Shown in pieces: positions 22,815 through 34,397 of a stretch of 64,000 nt of DNA (its first letter is position 1; each line of letters opens with the position of its first letter). Both the position numbers and the translations under genes were made by a program. The notes under the pieces were generated by a model. The model saw only the letters and a list, made by a program, of their open reading frames with translations, did not search any database and was not told the DNA's origin. Source of the stretch: Lichtheimia corymbifera B2541 (lineage: Eukaryota; Mucoromycota; Mucoromycetes; Mucorales; Lichtheimiaceae); NCBI GenBank assembly GCA_000697475.1, contig JNEU01000784.1:62001-126000 (forward strand), in the 5' to 3' direction.

Positions 22815-23905
22815 ATGACAGATAATATTGACCACTTACGGGCTGTCATGGGGAGTGACGATGACGACAATGACATGCGCTTTGAGGCACGACAGACTGT
22901 GAGTGAACAGCCAGCAACATCAACATCGGGCAATCACATCAGACTCGTTCGACCATCGTCGACCATGGATCGTGGAACGTGGAGCGAGATTTCCAGTCAT
23001 CAAGAACGAGAGCGACCATTTCAAGACACCATTCGTTTATTTGATGGGGAGAATACGCCACAAAACATATCGACTTATGGGTTCCTGCTTGGTATTGCGT
23101 GTGGTGGCGGGCTTGTGTTTGCCTTCTTGTCCAACAGCTCGACATGGCATGTGCCTCAGTTTGGATTGTTCCTTGCAGCACTGGCGTTGTTCCATTTTTT
23201 GGAGTATCTTGCAACAGCTCTCTTCAATCCTGACAAGCTCACTCTTGACTGTAAGTAGAAAGGAGGGGGAATGATGGATTATAGGGATACTGATGTTCTC
23301 CATATCCAAATAGCTTTCCTTATCAATCACAGTGCTCATTATCATGCTGCTCATGCTGTCGCTTTCTTGGAGTTCATGATCGAATATTACTTTTTCCCAT
23401 CATGGAAGACATTTGGAATGCTCAATTATCTTGGTAAGTAAGCTGGTGATTACATGTTTATCAATCTCTCCTAACGTGTCATATACGTAGGGTTGGCTCT
23501 CGTGATTGTGGGACAAGCGTGCCGGACAGTGGCCATGTTCTCTGCAAGACATAACTTTTCGCACCACATTGCTGATTATAAAGCAAAAGATCATGTTCTT
23601 GTTACTCATGGCATCTACAGGTAAGTTTGTTGGATTCTGAGCAGGGTATGGATGATGATATTGAATCTATATATTTTGGATGTAGCATCATGCGACATCC
23701 CTCGTACTTTGGATTCTACTGGTGGGCAGTCGGCGTACAATTCCTACTGATGAACCCAATTTGCCTCATTCTATTTATCTATTGGCTCCAACGCTTCTTT
23801 GTCGAACGCATCACCTATGAGGAATACACCTTGCTACGGTTCTTTGGAAATGATTGGACTGTATACAAATCCAAGACACCGACATGGATGCCATTGATTC
23901 CCTAG
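22815..23905 (+). CDS. STE14: Protein-S-isoprenylcysteine O-methyltransferase (Ste14/ICMT)
   Basis: ER-membrane enzyme that methylates the carboxyl group of farnesyl- or geranylgeranyl-cysteine on CaaX proteins such as Ras and mating factors, using S-adenosylmethionine. An ~80-residue polar N-terminal extension precedes several transmembrane helices (GFLLGIACGGGLVFAFL; FGLFLAALALFHFLEYLATAL). The conserved catalytic half has SARHNFSHHIADYKAKDHVLV, GIYSIMRHPSYFGFYWWAVG and, near the end, FFVERITYEEYTLLRFFGNDW, with the RHPxYxG and E-E pairs that line the cofactor site. Four exons; introns near 23252-23312, 23434-23490 and 23622-23683. ATG 22815 is the first in frame. Confidence 0.93.
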
Positions 23906-24158
23906 ACTACCATTTGTGCATAATATCATTCCATAAATTATTACGTACTCGCATTCAATGAACAAGCGGTATGATGAAGGGGTGACTACTACTTGGTAGC
24001 CATGGTTACCGACAGATTTGAGCTGCGGATGAATATTTGGCCCGATCCGACATTTTTTTCACCACCATCTAGAATCCAGCATGGGTTGTTTGACAAGAAA
24101 CGGATCCTTGTTACTCTTTTTCTCTCTCTTTCCCCCCTCCCATCACTTTTGAGTAGCG

Positions 24159-25193
24159 ATGACCAGCCATGATATCACATCATCCTCATCGGATATCGAG
24201 AAAGCAACTACCACTATAGACGACAATGATACAATGGCACAGGATCCATTACACACCACCCCGTCCACTAAGCCAACCACTTCACCTTGGCAACGACTTA
24301 TACCGCGTATCCTTGCTTTCATTGTCATTGGATTGGTCTCGCTCATGCTGTCATTGACATTGGCACGGCATGTACTCGGCATTGAACTTCCACACACACT
24401 CGAAGATGTGAAGAATACAGCAACCCACCTCGAAGATATGGCAAGCACAACCTGGACCGAGTCCCTCAAAGTAGCAAGCGTATTTGCTGCATTGTACCTA
24501 TGGCAACAAGCATTTTCTATGCCAGGCTCAGTGCTATTCAATCTATTGTCTGGGCATTTGTATGGCATTATAATGGGTACATTATGGACCAGTTTCTTGA
24601 CAGCACTAGGTGCGACGTTGGCCTATGGATTAGCAATGTTGGTGGCAGAACCGTTTCTAGAGTTGAATTGGGTATCTCGGAAGGCTGCAGCGATGACTCG
24701 GCAGATGCGGCGAGAACAATCGGTTGGCCTATTTTGGTGGTTACTCTTTGTCCGCCTGTTTCCCTTTACCCCTTATTGGTAAGTAGATGCACATGTATGG
24801 ATATATGATAACAATGCTGATATGAGAAATAGGTTCATCAACATGGTATCCCCCTTCTTGAATATCCCCATTGCCCCGTTCTTTTGGTCAACTTTTCTGG
24901 GTTCCATGCCGTACAACTTTATTTGTGCACAAGCTGGTGCGGTGTTGGGTGAACTGAGTTCTACAGCGGATATATTCTCCGTGGGCCTGGTCATCAAGTT
25001 GCTACTTGTATCACTCATCTCACTGGTGCCTGTCGTGTGGGGAAAGAAAATCAAACGCATTGCAGCTCGTTATCTCGGTAGACCATCCATGAATGACGAC
25101 GAAGAAAAAGAGGACGATGACATGGAAATGGCTGAAGCAACTGCCACCACCTCTACATCACCTTATACACGCATCCCCAACACTGTACAGTAA
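24159..25193 (+). CDS. VTT/SNARE-associated Golgi family membrane protein (TMEM41/Tvp38-like)
   Basis: Two exons (24159-24780 and about 24832-25193) joined at PYW-FINM. The protein has a polar N-terminus, a first helix (ILAFIVIGLVSLMLSLTL), a second helix ending QQAFSMPGSVLFNLLSGHLYG, which matches the family F-x(4)-PG-x-x(3)-N-x-x-G-xx-YG signature, then ALGATLAYGLA, LFVRLFPFTPYW and a C-terminal helix plus acidic tail. VTT proteins such as TMEM41B and VMP1 are ER phospholipid scramblases involved in autophagy; fungal Tvp38 is in the Golgi. The sequence is nearer to TMEM41 in the PG and RLFPFTPYW motifs, but which subfamily it belongs to is inference. Confidence 0.85.
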
Positions 25194-25651
25194 CTACTAC
25201 ATATTATCATATCCATCCACATATTCGCATTTTATCCTGCTTTTCATTGTACACTGCAGCACATGATCCCACCTTGACCCCTACTTTTACACCTATTTTC
25301 TATTTCTAGTTCGCTTCTTAATCACGTTACTCTCTTAGAATAATAGCAATATATACTGTACCATGATGATCCCGGTTGATATTGAGATAAGCTATTCTAG
25401 CTACATGCTAAAAGTGTCTGGTCAATGACAGCAAAGACGGAGATGTAGCCATGGTGTGATGACAACACCAATCGTGTATAAAAGCGGCTAGATCGTATTA
25501 TGCATGCTTCTCACGAGTCAGGGGAGCTATAAAATAATACTTATGAGCAGTTTGTTTGTTCTGGCTTGGGGTAAGTAGCGAGTGAAACTATCGAACTCTG
25601 TTTTTGTTTTCCTTTTTCCTTCTTTTTCCACTTTCTACAACATACACAACC
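25194..25651. promoter_or_regulatory. Promoter region of F-box gene
   Basis: TATAAAA at 25477-25483, about 170 nt before the ATG, followed by a T-rich leader (25590-25630). The first half is the 3' flank of the VTT gene with AATAAT-like signals. No coding sequence seen. Confidence 0.45.
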
Positions 25652-27151
25652 ATGACAACCGACGCTCTTATTGCTGCTGTAGACCAAATGCACCTATTTG
25701 ACCCTGCGTCATCCACACCATTACAGATACCACACATACTACGGCTTCCAAACGAAATAATCGAAAGCATCATCAGTGAAGCATCAAGGATACAACGAAG
25801 AGGAGCGCCACAATTTCTCGGATGGGCATATCCTGAGCATGAAGCACAGCAATTGAGATCACTCGCGCTCACATGTCGGCGTTTCTATGTTTTGTGCGCA
25901 CCTTACTTGTGGCGAGATAAGGAATTTATTCTACCAAGAGAAGACGACGAGAAATTGCAAGACCAAGAAGATGTCCAAATGGCCACCGATATTTTATCTC
26001 GAAAACAGACAATTCTAAAACAGCCCTTTGGATGCTTTGTTCGATCGTTATGTCGTGATTTATCAAATGGACCCCACTATAACATGAACAACTCACGTCT
26101 CATGGCCCAACTTGTGTGTAACTTACGAGCACTGCGGATCGATTTCCACCCAAAGGCACGTGCAGAGCATTATGGATTGTCATTTTTCATTGAGCATTGT
26201 CCTCAGCTAAACGAATTGTATCTTGAAAACTGCCGTGACACATACAATGATTTTGATTCAGTTGTTCGCTGTGGGCGTCGCTTGACATCACTCACATTGC
26301 TGTGTTGCACCATCAAGCAGTCGACATTGATTGGTATTGGACAACTATGCAAACGCACCCTTCGACGACTTATGCTACAGCGGGTGCTTATCGAACCTGG
26401 TGATCCTGATACGCATGATTCACACAACATGACCAGCGCCACGATGACTGTCAGCCATGTACTTCCCATCCCGATTCCCTGTTACACACAACTACTACAC
26501 CACCAACAACTTACCCAGCTTGCACTCTCAGATCCACTATCGTATTCATTCATCGAGCTCATTGTGCGTGGTTCACCACAATTATCCAAGTTGGCCATCA
26601 TTGTACGTGAGACGGATCCAGTTTGTTGTACGCACGCGTTGTTACTCCTTGCTGAGCTCAAGGAATTACAAGTGCTGTCGCTTGCATTCAGGAACGTCCA
26701 TCCACTATCGACTGCCTATGAAAGATTACCATGTCGTGCTATATCAGGTGCATGGCAACACTTTGCTGATCGCCTTCCACAATTACGCCTTATTCATGTC
26801 TCAGCATCACAATTGTTGCTGCCTGCAGATTTCTTTACTCGTTTACTCGACTCGCATCCTTACCTCTCTCACATCATGTTCCACCATATTGCATACATCA
26901 ACAACAACAACAACAATGACGCATTTGGAGGATACCAAGCTACCAACAACAATACACCTTCCATATCCACTATCTATCGCTCTGAACTCGCTAATGCTAA
27001 CAATGGCCTCGATGCATGGAAACACGACCCTGGTTTTGACAAGCACTTTTTCACCTTTGAGCAAGCATATGCTCGTGGTTTCCAATGCTTCGATGAAAAT
27101 GACCGAGTGTGCTTTGTTATGGGATTCGAAGATTGGCTTAGATCAGAATAA
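25652..27151 (+). CDS. F-box protein with leucine-rich repeats
   Basis: Intronless, 499 residues. The N-terminal F-box-like motif runs from RLPNEIIESIISEASRI through LRSLALTCRRFYVLCAPYLW, the usual LPxEII...ALTCRxFxxLxxPxLW pattern that binds Skp1 in SCF ubiquitin ligases. The rest shows irregular leucine-rich repeats (CPQLNELYLENC, RRLTSLTLLCCTI, HQQLTQLALSDP, SPQLSKLAIIV, LPQLRLIHVSASQLLL), likely the substrate-binding part. An Asn run (26900-26920) interrupts the C-terminal region. The frame is open 16 codons further upstream without an ATG, so 25652 is the start. Substrate unknown. Confidence 0.82.
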   Translation: MTTDALIAAVDQMHLFDPASSTPLQIPHILRLPNEIIESIISEASRIQRRGAPQFLGWAYPEHEAQQLRSLALTCRRFYVLCAPYLWRDKEFILPREDDEKLQDQEDVQMATDILSRKQTILKQPFGCFVRSLCRDLSNGPHYNMNNSRLMAQLVCNLRALRIDFHPKARAEHYGLSFFIEHCPQLNELYLENCRDTYNDFDSVVRCGRRLTSLTLLCCTIKQSTLIGIGQLCKRTLRRLMLQRVLIEPGDPDTHDSHNMTSATMTVSHVLPIPIPCYTQLLHHQQLTQLALSDPLSYSFIELIVRGSPQLSKLAIIVRETDPVCCTHALLLLAELKELQVLSLAFRNVHPLSTAYERLPCRAISGAWQHFADRLPQLRLIHVSASQLLLPADFFTRLLDSHPYLSHIMFHHIAYINNNNNNDAFGGYQATNNNTPSISTIYRSELANANNGLDAWKHDPGFDKHFFTFEQAYARGFQCFDENDRVCFVMGFEDWLRSE

Positions 27152-28302
27152 TGCAACGAGATCACCATCATCACTACAAGCAGTAGCTCACCTCCTCTAG
27201 CGTATATCAACCTTCTTTAATACATCACATGTACATATCATCATTACTATGCATCCCCAAATCCAATAGCAAACAACGATCAAAGCTATACCACGTGGCT
27301 CAATTAAAGCCGAATAGCCAAAAATGGCCAGTGTATCCGAAATTATCTTGTGGGATACAATAGTGCGTGAAACATGATACGTAAAATATGCTTTGGTTGT
27401 CCAGCAAGAAGGTCATCCAGATGATTTTTCGATGTTGGCAGAGAATGGCCATTGACATACATCAACCTCAAGCCTGATGGTTTGTGAATGCACACGTGCG
27501 TTGGATTGTATTGACGTTTCTGGAATATTAACCATACTACTGTATGTTTGAGTGCAATCTAGAGATAGTACGAGTGATTCTCATATTATAGGATGAGAGT
27601 ATGGCTGGTATATATAGCCCAATCCTTTTTCAATTGTGCCTTTTAGATATATTGTAACAGCAGCGAATGATGGTGGAAGACGAAGAAGACGCTGGTGGCA
27701 AAGTAGCTAGCCGACGAAATAAAGCATTGTTTATTACCCGCTTGGGTCTCAGTCTTTTAAGAAGTATATGTCTTTCTAATACAATAACGAGTGGATTGGC
27801 CTCAAGAGCAAATGATCCTCCAATGAGTTTCAGGACGGTTGGTCAATCAAAACATGGTGTCTTGTTGTAGGCAAAGAAGAGGGATCAAGCCTGTCCGTGC
27901 GCATCAAATCATATTAATTATTGTAGGTTTATGCAGTCCCACCCTGTACATCTAATTGTGATATGAAACCACTACTCGTCGTACACATGCCATGATAGGT
28001 ATTCATTATTGGATTGATATGACTTGAGTATTCCGATAGCATCCATGGCTGTAAGGCACCTTTCGCCAAGATAAAAGTCATTTCGTCGATCCCATCCAAT
28101 CCATCATCATCCTCAGCCGTATTCACGTGATCGTTCTTGCGGATGACGCGCCAAGTAACCAGAGCAACATTCCAGGATATCTCATCACTGCTCTTGATTG
28201 CATCCATCCATCCACAACCATTGCAAATCCAATATGTTGGTCGGTGATCGCTGCTGATATGCTTCCTATTCCATCCGGTTGATCCCTTCTTAGTCATTTT
28301 CT
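27152..28302. other. Gene-poor spacer, start of repeat island
   Basis: No convincing gene. A 67-codon frame at 27667-27870 (+) and a 122-codon frame at 28297-27929 (-, containing YWICNGCGW) are open with ATG starts but match nothing I recognise; the latter begins only 5 nt from a divergent small ORF, so both are unlikely to be real. Confidence 0.35.
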
Positions 28303-28470
28303 ATGGCAGCTCAACCAGGTGAAGATTGCTTGTATTGCGGTGTACTTGAAGCTTGTATCGCATCATCCACCGGTATTCGCAGTATCAAAGTAAATGCTGC
28401 ACGTAAATGGAGTTGCTTCTATACAATGGCTATCTGCTGTTCATATAAACAATACTGCAAGGAATGTTGA
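28303..28470 (+). CDS. Possible 55-residue Cys-rich small protein
   Basis: ATG at 28303 opens a short frame with EDCLYCGVLEACIASS near the start and a second Cys cluster (ICCSYKQYCKEC) at the end. The N-terminal CxxC followed by a small-residue stretch is reminiscent of tiny mitochondrial DUF4536/DMAC1-like proteins, but the second hydrophobic helix is poor and the resemblance is not enough for assignment. It may be a chance ORF or a decayed gene next to the repeat island. Confidence 0.25.
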   Translation: MAAQPGEDCLYCGVLEACIASSTGIRSIKVNAARKWSCFYTMAICCSYKQYCKEC

Positions 28471-28501
28471 TACAAGCAGCCAAGACAATGGAATAGCACC
28501 T

Positions 28502-28712
28502 CCTGTTACGTTTGGTGGTGGCAGAGGAGAGTGCACAAGCGTGCGTTGTGGTAGACTGACAAGGCTGTGAACGTTGTTTGAGATAATAGTGTAAAGGGCA
28601 TGCTAACAGCAACTGCTGGAATGAACGCTGTTACGTTTGGTTGTGACATGGAAGCGCGCAAGAGCGTGTGTTGTGTCAGGAGATTCGTGTGTTGTAGAAG
28701 AGTGACAAGAAG
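28502..28712 (+). repeat. Diverged tandem duplication, ~125-nt period
   Basis: Two related segments, 28504-28570 and 28629-28712, share CTGTTACGTTTGGT, a GCACAAGCGTG / GCGCAAGAGCGTG block, GTTGTG and GACAAG-AAGGCTG with substitutions and small indels between them. No coding function seen. Confidence 0.6.
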
Positions 28713-28949
28713 GCTGAGTACACGCCATGAACTTGCCCATTTAGTCAAAGACAATCGGATCAAGGCAACTGCAGCATTGACATGATGGGTTGAAGCAGGA
28801 CAATCGTTCGCAGGTGGTAGTTGTAGTTGAATGGGGCAACAGTTGAGAATGGGAGGAGGGACAGGGAAGAGGCTGAGAGTGGAAGAAGTGGAAACTAAAT
28901 AGGTTGAGCTGTCAGGGCATACATAGTCATGCACACTGTAAATTAATCC

Positions 28950-29560
28950 ATGACCGTGATTGCCTCTATCAAACCTGAAACTTTCACACAAGACGCTCTA
29001 GGACATGCTGATCAACTTTGTATTAATAAAGAACCCATGCTTCATTTGAAAATTTTGAATGGGAGGGTATAATGTGGGGTTTACTATGGATGGTCGGAAA
29101 TCGGGTACGCGCCGGATTTATGATTTATCGAAGTAGTATGTATTAACTTGAGATTGCCCATTTCGAACCTGAAACTTGGTCAGAAGGTTCGCTGGGGCAT
29201 GCTGATCAACTTCATTCATTTCAAAATCGCAGGCTTCATTATAAAAGTTTTGAATGCGGGGCAGCCCAAATGTAGGGCAAAAGTAGGTTCGACGCTCCCT
29301 GAGCCTGAGATTGGCTATCTCGAGCCTGAAACTTTCATGCAAGGTACTTCCGATCACGGCGAGCAATTTCGTTCTCATAAAGATGCCACACTTCATTATG
29401 AAGTTTTGGTTGGCAGCGCCCGGATGTATGGAGGGAAACATAGATAAGATGTACGGGCCGCGCCCGCCGATATTGGTGATCTCGAATATGAAACTTGGTC
29501 AGAAGGTCCTCTCGGCCATGCTGATCAACTTTGTTCTCATAAAGACGCCACACTTCATCA
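28950..29560 (+). repeat. Tandem array of diverged ~155-195 nt units
   Basis: At least four direct copies. Each has a TCGAACCTGAAACTTGGTCA-like start, then CATGCTGATCAACTT (anchors at about 29003, 29198, a degenerate one near 29350, and 29517), then CTCATAAAGA-GCCACACTTCATTATGAAGTTTTGAATG. Spacing between anchors is about 195, 154 and 165 nt. Copies differ by substitutions and small indels, so the array is old. ORFs across it are shadows of the repeat. Confidence 0.75.
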
Positions 29561-29589
29561 TGGCAACTTGTAGAAACAGGAACATTTAT

Positions 29590-29779
29590 GTTTTTACATA
29601 TACTGTAAGCGTGATGCTATATGGAGAATGGTGTTTGTTCATGGTAAAGTATCATGCAAATGAGCCATATTACACAAACACGTCCCTTTGCATCTTTGGC
29701 TCTATTAGGCTCCAGCTGCTTGACAATGAACCAAGATCATTTTACATATAGCATCACGCTTACAGCATATGTAAAACAC
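29590..29779. repeat. Inverted-repeat element A (~190 nt)
   Basis: Left arm from 29590 (TTTTTACATATACTGTAAGC GTGATGCTATATG, split here for length) and right arm 29736-29778 are near-perfect reverse complements of about 33-40 nt, enclosing ~105 nt. Size and arms suggest a MITE or foldback element. A second copy (A') lies at 30112-30308. Confidence 0.72.
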
Positions 29780-29780
29780 A

Positions 29781-30108
29781 AAGGTGCCTGTATCTCTAAA
29801 CTTTACAATGAAACGTGGGCTCTTTAATAGAACAGAGTTGCTCGTCGGGGTCAGGCGCACCTTGGGTGCAAGTTTCACGATCTAGCTCGCTGATCCTAGA
29901 TTTCGCGATGTCACCACCAGCCTCGTCGGAAAAAAAGTTTCAAGAGGTCGACCCGATTCCACTTTGGCTGGTGGTGACATTGGGTGAATCTGAGAATGGC
30001 CACGATGATCGTGAAACTTCTACACAAGGTGCGCTTGGCCCCGCCGCGTAACTTTGTTCGATTGACGACCCCACGTTTCATTGTAAAGTTTAGATATACA
30101 GGCACCTT
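29781..30108. repeat. Large imperfect palindrome B, ~145-nt arms
   Basis: The left arm (AAGGTGCCTGTATCTCTAAA at 29781 to GTCACCACCAGCC at 29910-29922) is the reverse complement of the right arm (GGCTGGTGGTGAC at 29966-29978 to AGGCACCTTTAC near 30107), with scattered mismatches and a ~43-nt loop. The right arm is itself related to the direct ~160-nt units (GTGAAACTTCTACACAAGGTGCGCT), so B looks like two array units head to head. Confidence 0.75.
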
Positions 30109-30111
30109 TAC

Positions 30112-30308
30112 GTTTTTACATATGCTGTAACCATAATGCTATATGACAAGCGGTGTTCGTTGATTTGGAAGTATCATGCAAATGAACTGTGTTGCACAAA
30201 GTCCGTCTGCATCTTCGGCTCTATCGGGGTCTACCTACTTGACAATGAACAAAGACCACTTGTCATATAGCATTATGGTTTATGGTTTCAGCATATGTAA
30301 AACATAAA
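30112..30308. repeat. Inverted-repeat element A' (~195 nt)
   Basis: Second copy of element A: left arm TTTTTACATATGCTGTAACC at 30114 onward through ATGCTATATGACAAG, right arm 30253-30308 in reverse complement with an extra ~8-nt duplication (TATGGTTTATGGTTT). Interior GTATCATGCAAATGA and CTTGACAATGAAC are shared with A. Confidence 0.72.
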
Positions 30309-30329
30309 CATGCACATAACTCTGAATTA

Positions 30330-30650
30330 TCTTAAGATTCCCCATTTTGAACATGAAACTTGGTACGACGGTTCGCTGAGTCATGCTGATCAACTCCATT
30401 CATTTTAAAACCGCATGCTTCATTATGAGATTTTAAATGCGGAACGGCCCAAATATAAGAGAGACATATAGTGAATAGTACACGTCCCCGCGATTACCCA
30501 TCTCGAGCTTGACACCTTGACATAAGATGCTTTCAGGTACGTTGATCAATTTCGTCCTCATAAATCCTCCATGCTTCACTACGAAGAAATAGAGAAACAG
30601 GTGTCTTTATGCTTTACCTATGCTATAAGCGTGATGGAGCTGCTTGTTGC
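30330..30650 (+). repeat. Further direct units and a partial element-A end
   Basis: Two more copies of the ~160-nt unit, with CATGCTGATCAACT at about 30381 and GTTGATCAATTTCGTCCTCAT near 30540. The second is followed at 30598-30640 by CAGGTGTCTTTATGCTTTAC CTATGCTATAAGCGTGATG (split for length), the left end of element A without a matching right arm. Confidence 0.65.
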
Positions 30651-31004
30651 TAATGGATGGTGTCGAGGGCACTAAAAGTAAAGTGAAGAGCCAAGTGAAA
30701 TGTCACGTGGTGGTTACACATACATGTCCTTGACATGTTGATGCACAAATGGAGGATAGGGAAGGTATGCCGGAAATTGTTATAGGTAAACATAGTACAT
30801 ATGGCTTTATGTGTAGTGGGTGTAAAGAGAAGCGATAGGTTTGCGGAATCAACACCAATCTCACTTGCTCCTGCGTATATAGGTTTCCATTGTCAATTAG
30901 CATATTGCTATACTAAAGCTACTCGAATGCCAAGCTACATGGATCTATTAAATCATGGTCACGTAGCTTTCTCGTTTTGGATATACGACAGGATGCGTTT
31001 GTAG

Positions 31005-31373
31005 TCATGCCATTTTAACAGCCAACACCGGATCCTTGATCGGATAGAATATTGGATCCTTGAAATACTCAGCACAAGAATGACAGGTAACGATACCATC
31101 GGCTCTTTGCATAGCAAGGCGCTGTTGCAATTGTTGGTATGGTTGACCCAATAGATCACCTTGAGCAAATCCACATGCGTGTGCAATCTTACATATACCG
31201 ATCCAAATTCGGCGATTTGCTCCGCGCGCAATAGGCGTTGTATGTCTTCCCACCTTATAGCATGATAAAGCATCCATGCAAAACCAACATGAATGCACTC
31301 TGCATACCAACATCAAGCGTGTATATGAAAATTGTACTTCAATTGACCAGGCTGAGAGCTTTCTAATGGGCAA
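31005..31373 (-). CDS. Hypothetical small protein or 3' exon of an unrecognised gene
   Basis: A 122-codon frame without an ATG at its 5' end; it would need an upstream exon or an internal ATG. It contains a CWFCMDALSC cluster and ends with ADGIVTCHSCAEYFKDPIFYPIKDPVLAVKMA-type sequence (shown in two parts: CHSCAEYFKDP, then FYPIKDPVL), which looks protein-like. I do not recognise it. A decayed gene at the edge of the repeat island is equally possible. Confidence 0.28.
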   Translation of the reverse strand: MPIRKLSAWSIEVQFSYTRLMLVCRVHSCWFCMDALSCYKVGRHTTPIARGANRRIWIGICKIAHACGFAQGDLLGQPYQQLQQRLAMQRADGIVTCHSCAEYFKDPIFYPIKDPVLAVKMA

Positions 31374-32344
31374 GTGATGTTAGCTACAGTCGCAATTACT
31401 CTATTTTCGCCAACAGGTGTTGTTAGTAGGACACAATTATCGAGAAAACAACGACAACCACTCCCCTGCATGTGCAGATATTACCTAATTTGACGTGACA
31501 ACATATATAGTAACATGAACACACAGACAGCTTGCACGCGCACATTGCATGTACATCAAACATAGTTTTGGGTCTTGTGTTTTTAATTAATTGCAAGGAG
31601 GAAATAGGTATGTCGAGAGCGGGAGATTTGTGTGCGTGTGTGTAAGATGTGTGGGGAGATAAAATGGGAGCGAGGCATGGAGATTAACCAAATCGGGAAG
31701 ATTGTGTGTTGCGAATCCCAAGAATGGAGCATTTGCCCTGTCTTGTGGCACTCGGGCGGAACTATGGAATACTTTTTTGCTCGCTTTTCAACAAAACAAG
31801 CAGTCAAGAGAAGGTCAAGAATCGTTGCGCTCGTGTATGTAACTTGTAGGACAAGGCTGAATTGAATTTACACATCGCATCGTTTGTCCTTTCTGAAAAA
31901 GGATTATCCTTTCCGAAGAAGAACTTTACGCAATCACCGTATATGACACTCTCCTTTCGCTTTCTGTCAAGTTATAAGCAAGGAGTCTATCCGGCAGGGA
32001 GTGCAAGGATTAGCCAAGCTAGTATTAGCGTGGATGTAGAAACCATGGAGCCAAGTTACACGCTGCCATATCTTGTGCTCACCAAAACCTGCTAAACCTA
32101 CAACCATGCGCTCTAAAGTATAGATGTGTGTAGGGATGATCCAATAACTGATTTGCTTTCCCGCTCAGAAAATCTGGTTAATGCGCAATAAATTAGCACA
32201 TCATGTTGAGTTTCCTAAAAGGAAATGCTGTATCCCTGTCAAAATCTTATATAAGGAGAGCTCTCAAGCATCATCTTATTCCCATTATCAAACACCCATT
32301 CCCTTCATTCAAACAACCCATTCCATTTCCTTGAAACAATCATC
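31374..32344. promoter_or_regulatory. Spacer with TATA box for LysM gene
   Basis: No coding signal in 31380-32200. TATATAA at 32248-32254 lies 91 nt before the LysM ATG, followed by a CCCATTC/CAAACA-rich leader, a strong core-promoter arrangement for a highly expressed gene. Confidence 0.5.
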
Positions 32345-33010
32345 ATGAAGTTCTCTCTCATTGCTGCTGCCACCGTTGCCCTTGCTGGCCTTGCCTCTGC
32401 TAATGGCATCCAAACTGATGAGCACTGCCGCACTTTTGTCACTGGTAGGTTTTTTTTATACATCTTCCAATTGAATAGATCACTTATTTATATATCTTTA
32501 GCCGAAGTTGCTCAATCTTGTGTCGAGTTTGCTGAGGCCAACGGTGCCAGCCTCCTCACTTTCAAGAACATCAACAGCGGTCTTCCCTCCGACTGCGTTG
32601 TTGAGCAGGGTCAAAAGTACTGCGTCAGCGTCGGCCGCACTCATGCTAAGCGCTGCCTTGCTGAAAAGAAGAAGGCTGAAGAAAAGAAGAAGCAAGAACA
32701 AGAGCAACAAAAGGAGGAAGAGGAGCCCAAGCAAGAGGAGAAGCCTGCCAAGAAGCCCTCTGGCAATGCTCCCTCTGAATACGCCATCCCCCGCTCTGAG
32801 ACCTCTGGTTTGAGACTCGTCAACAAGATCAATGAGAACTGCCAGTGGTACTATACCATTCTCCCCGAGGACGATGGCTGCTATGCTGTCGCTGAGAAGA
32901 ACAACATCCCTGTTGAGACCCTTTACAAGCTCAACAAGAACCTCCACAGCAAGGAGCCCAACGTCTGTGACAACCTTGACACTGGCAAGACTTACTGCAT
33001 TGGCTTGTAA
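32345..33010 (+). CDS. Secreted protein with two LysM-like domains
   Basis: Two exons (32345-32442 and about 32502-33010). A signal peptide (KFSLIAAATVALAGLASA) is followed by a first Cys-containing LysM-like domain (CRTFVT to KYCVSVG), a highly charged Lys/Glu/Gln linker (KKAEEKKKQEQEQQKEEEEP), and a second LysM (CQWYYTILPEDDGCYAVAEK, ending DNLDTGKTYCIG). Cys pairs frame both domains as in fungal LysM proteins, which bind chitin oligomers and may protect the wall or hide chitin fragments. Codons are strongly biased to C-ending forms compared with neighbours, suggesting high expression. No transmembrane or GPI signal. Ligand and role are inferred from family. Confidence 0.85.
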   Translation: MKFSLIAAATVALAGLASANGIQTDEHCRTFVTGRFFLYIFQLNRSLIYISLAEVAQSCVEFAEANGASLLTFKNINSGLPSDCVVEQGQKYCVSVGRTHAKRCLAEKKKAEEKKKQEQEQQKEEEEPKQEEKPAKKPSGNAPSEYAIPRSETSGLRLVNKINENCQWYYTILPEDDGCYAVAEKNNIPVETLYKLNKNLHSKEPNVCDNLDTGKTYCIGL

Positions 33011-33158
33011 TTTTAATACCATCATTGTGTAATCCTTCTTCATTAGCATGCATTAGTATCTGCTTGTGATGATGATGACGACGACGATCAAATAAAAAGA
33101 ATACCATTAAGAGTATATTGTGCTTTTATACATGTGTCAACCTATGTACAATTCATAT

Positions 33159-34397
<1,239 letters not shown>

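Noticed and set aside
26457..27200. 247-codon plus-strand frame
   Set aside because: Second reading frame over the F-box/LRR gene; composition is Ser/His/Tyr-rich without motifs.
27667..27870. 67-codon frame as a small gene
   Set aside because: No motif, no flanking exon, typical of chance in 1 kb of spacer.
28506..29751. Several 100-160 codon frames on both strands of the repeat island
   Set aside because: They follow the repeat units and change frame from copy to copy; no domain seen.
28950..30650. CRISPR-like array
   Set aside because: Repeats are long, diverged and partly inverted, with no constant short repeat and unique spacers, and this is a eukaryotic genome.
32498..33049. 183-codon minus-strand frame, Leu-rich
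   Set aside because: Antisense shadow of the C-ending, Lys/Glu-rich LysM gene; Leu runs come from the AAG/GAG linker codons.
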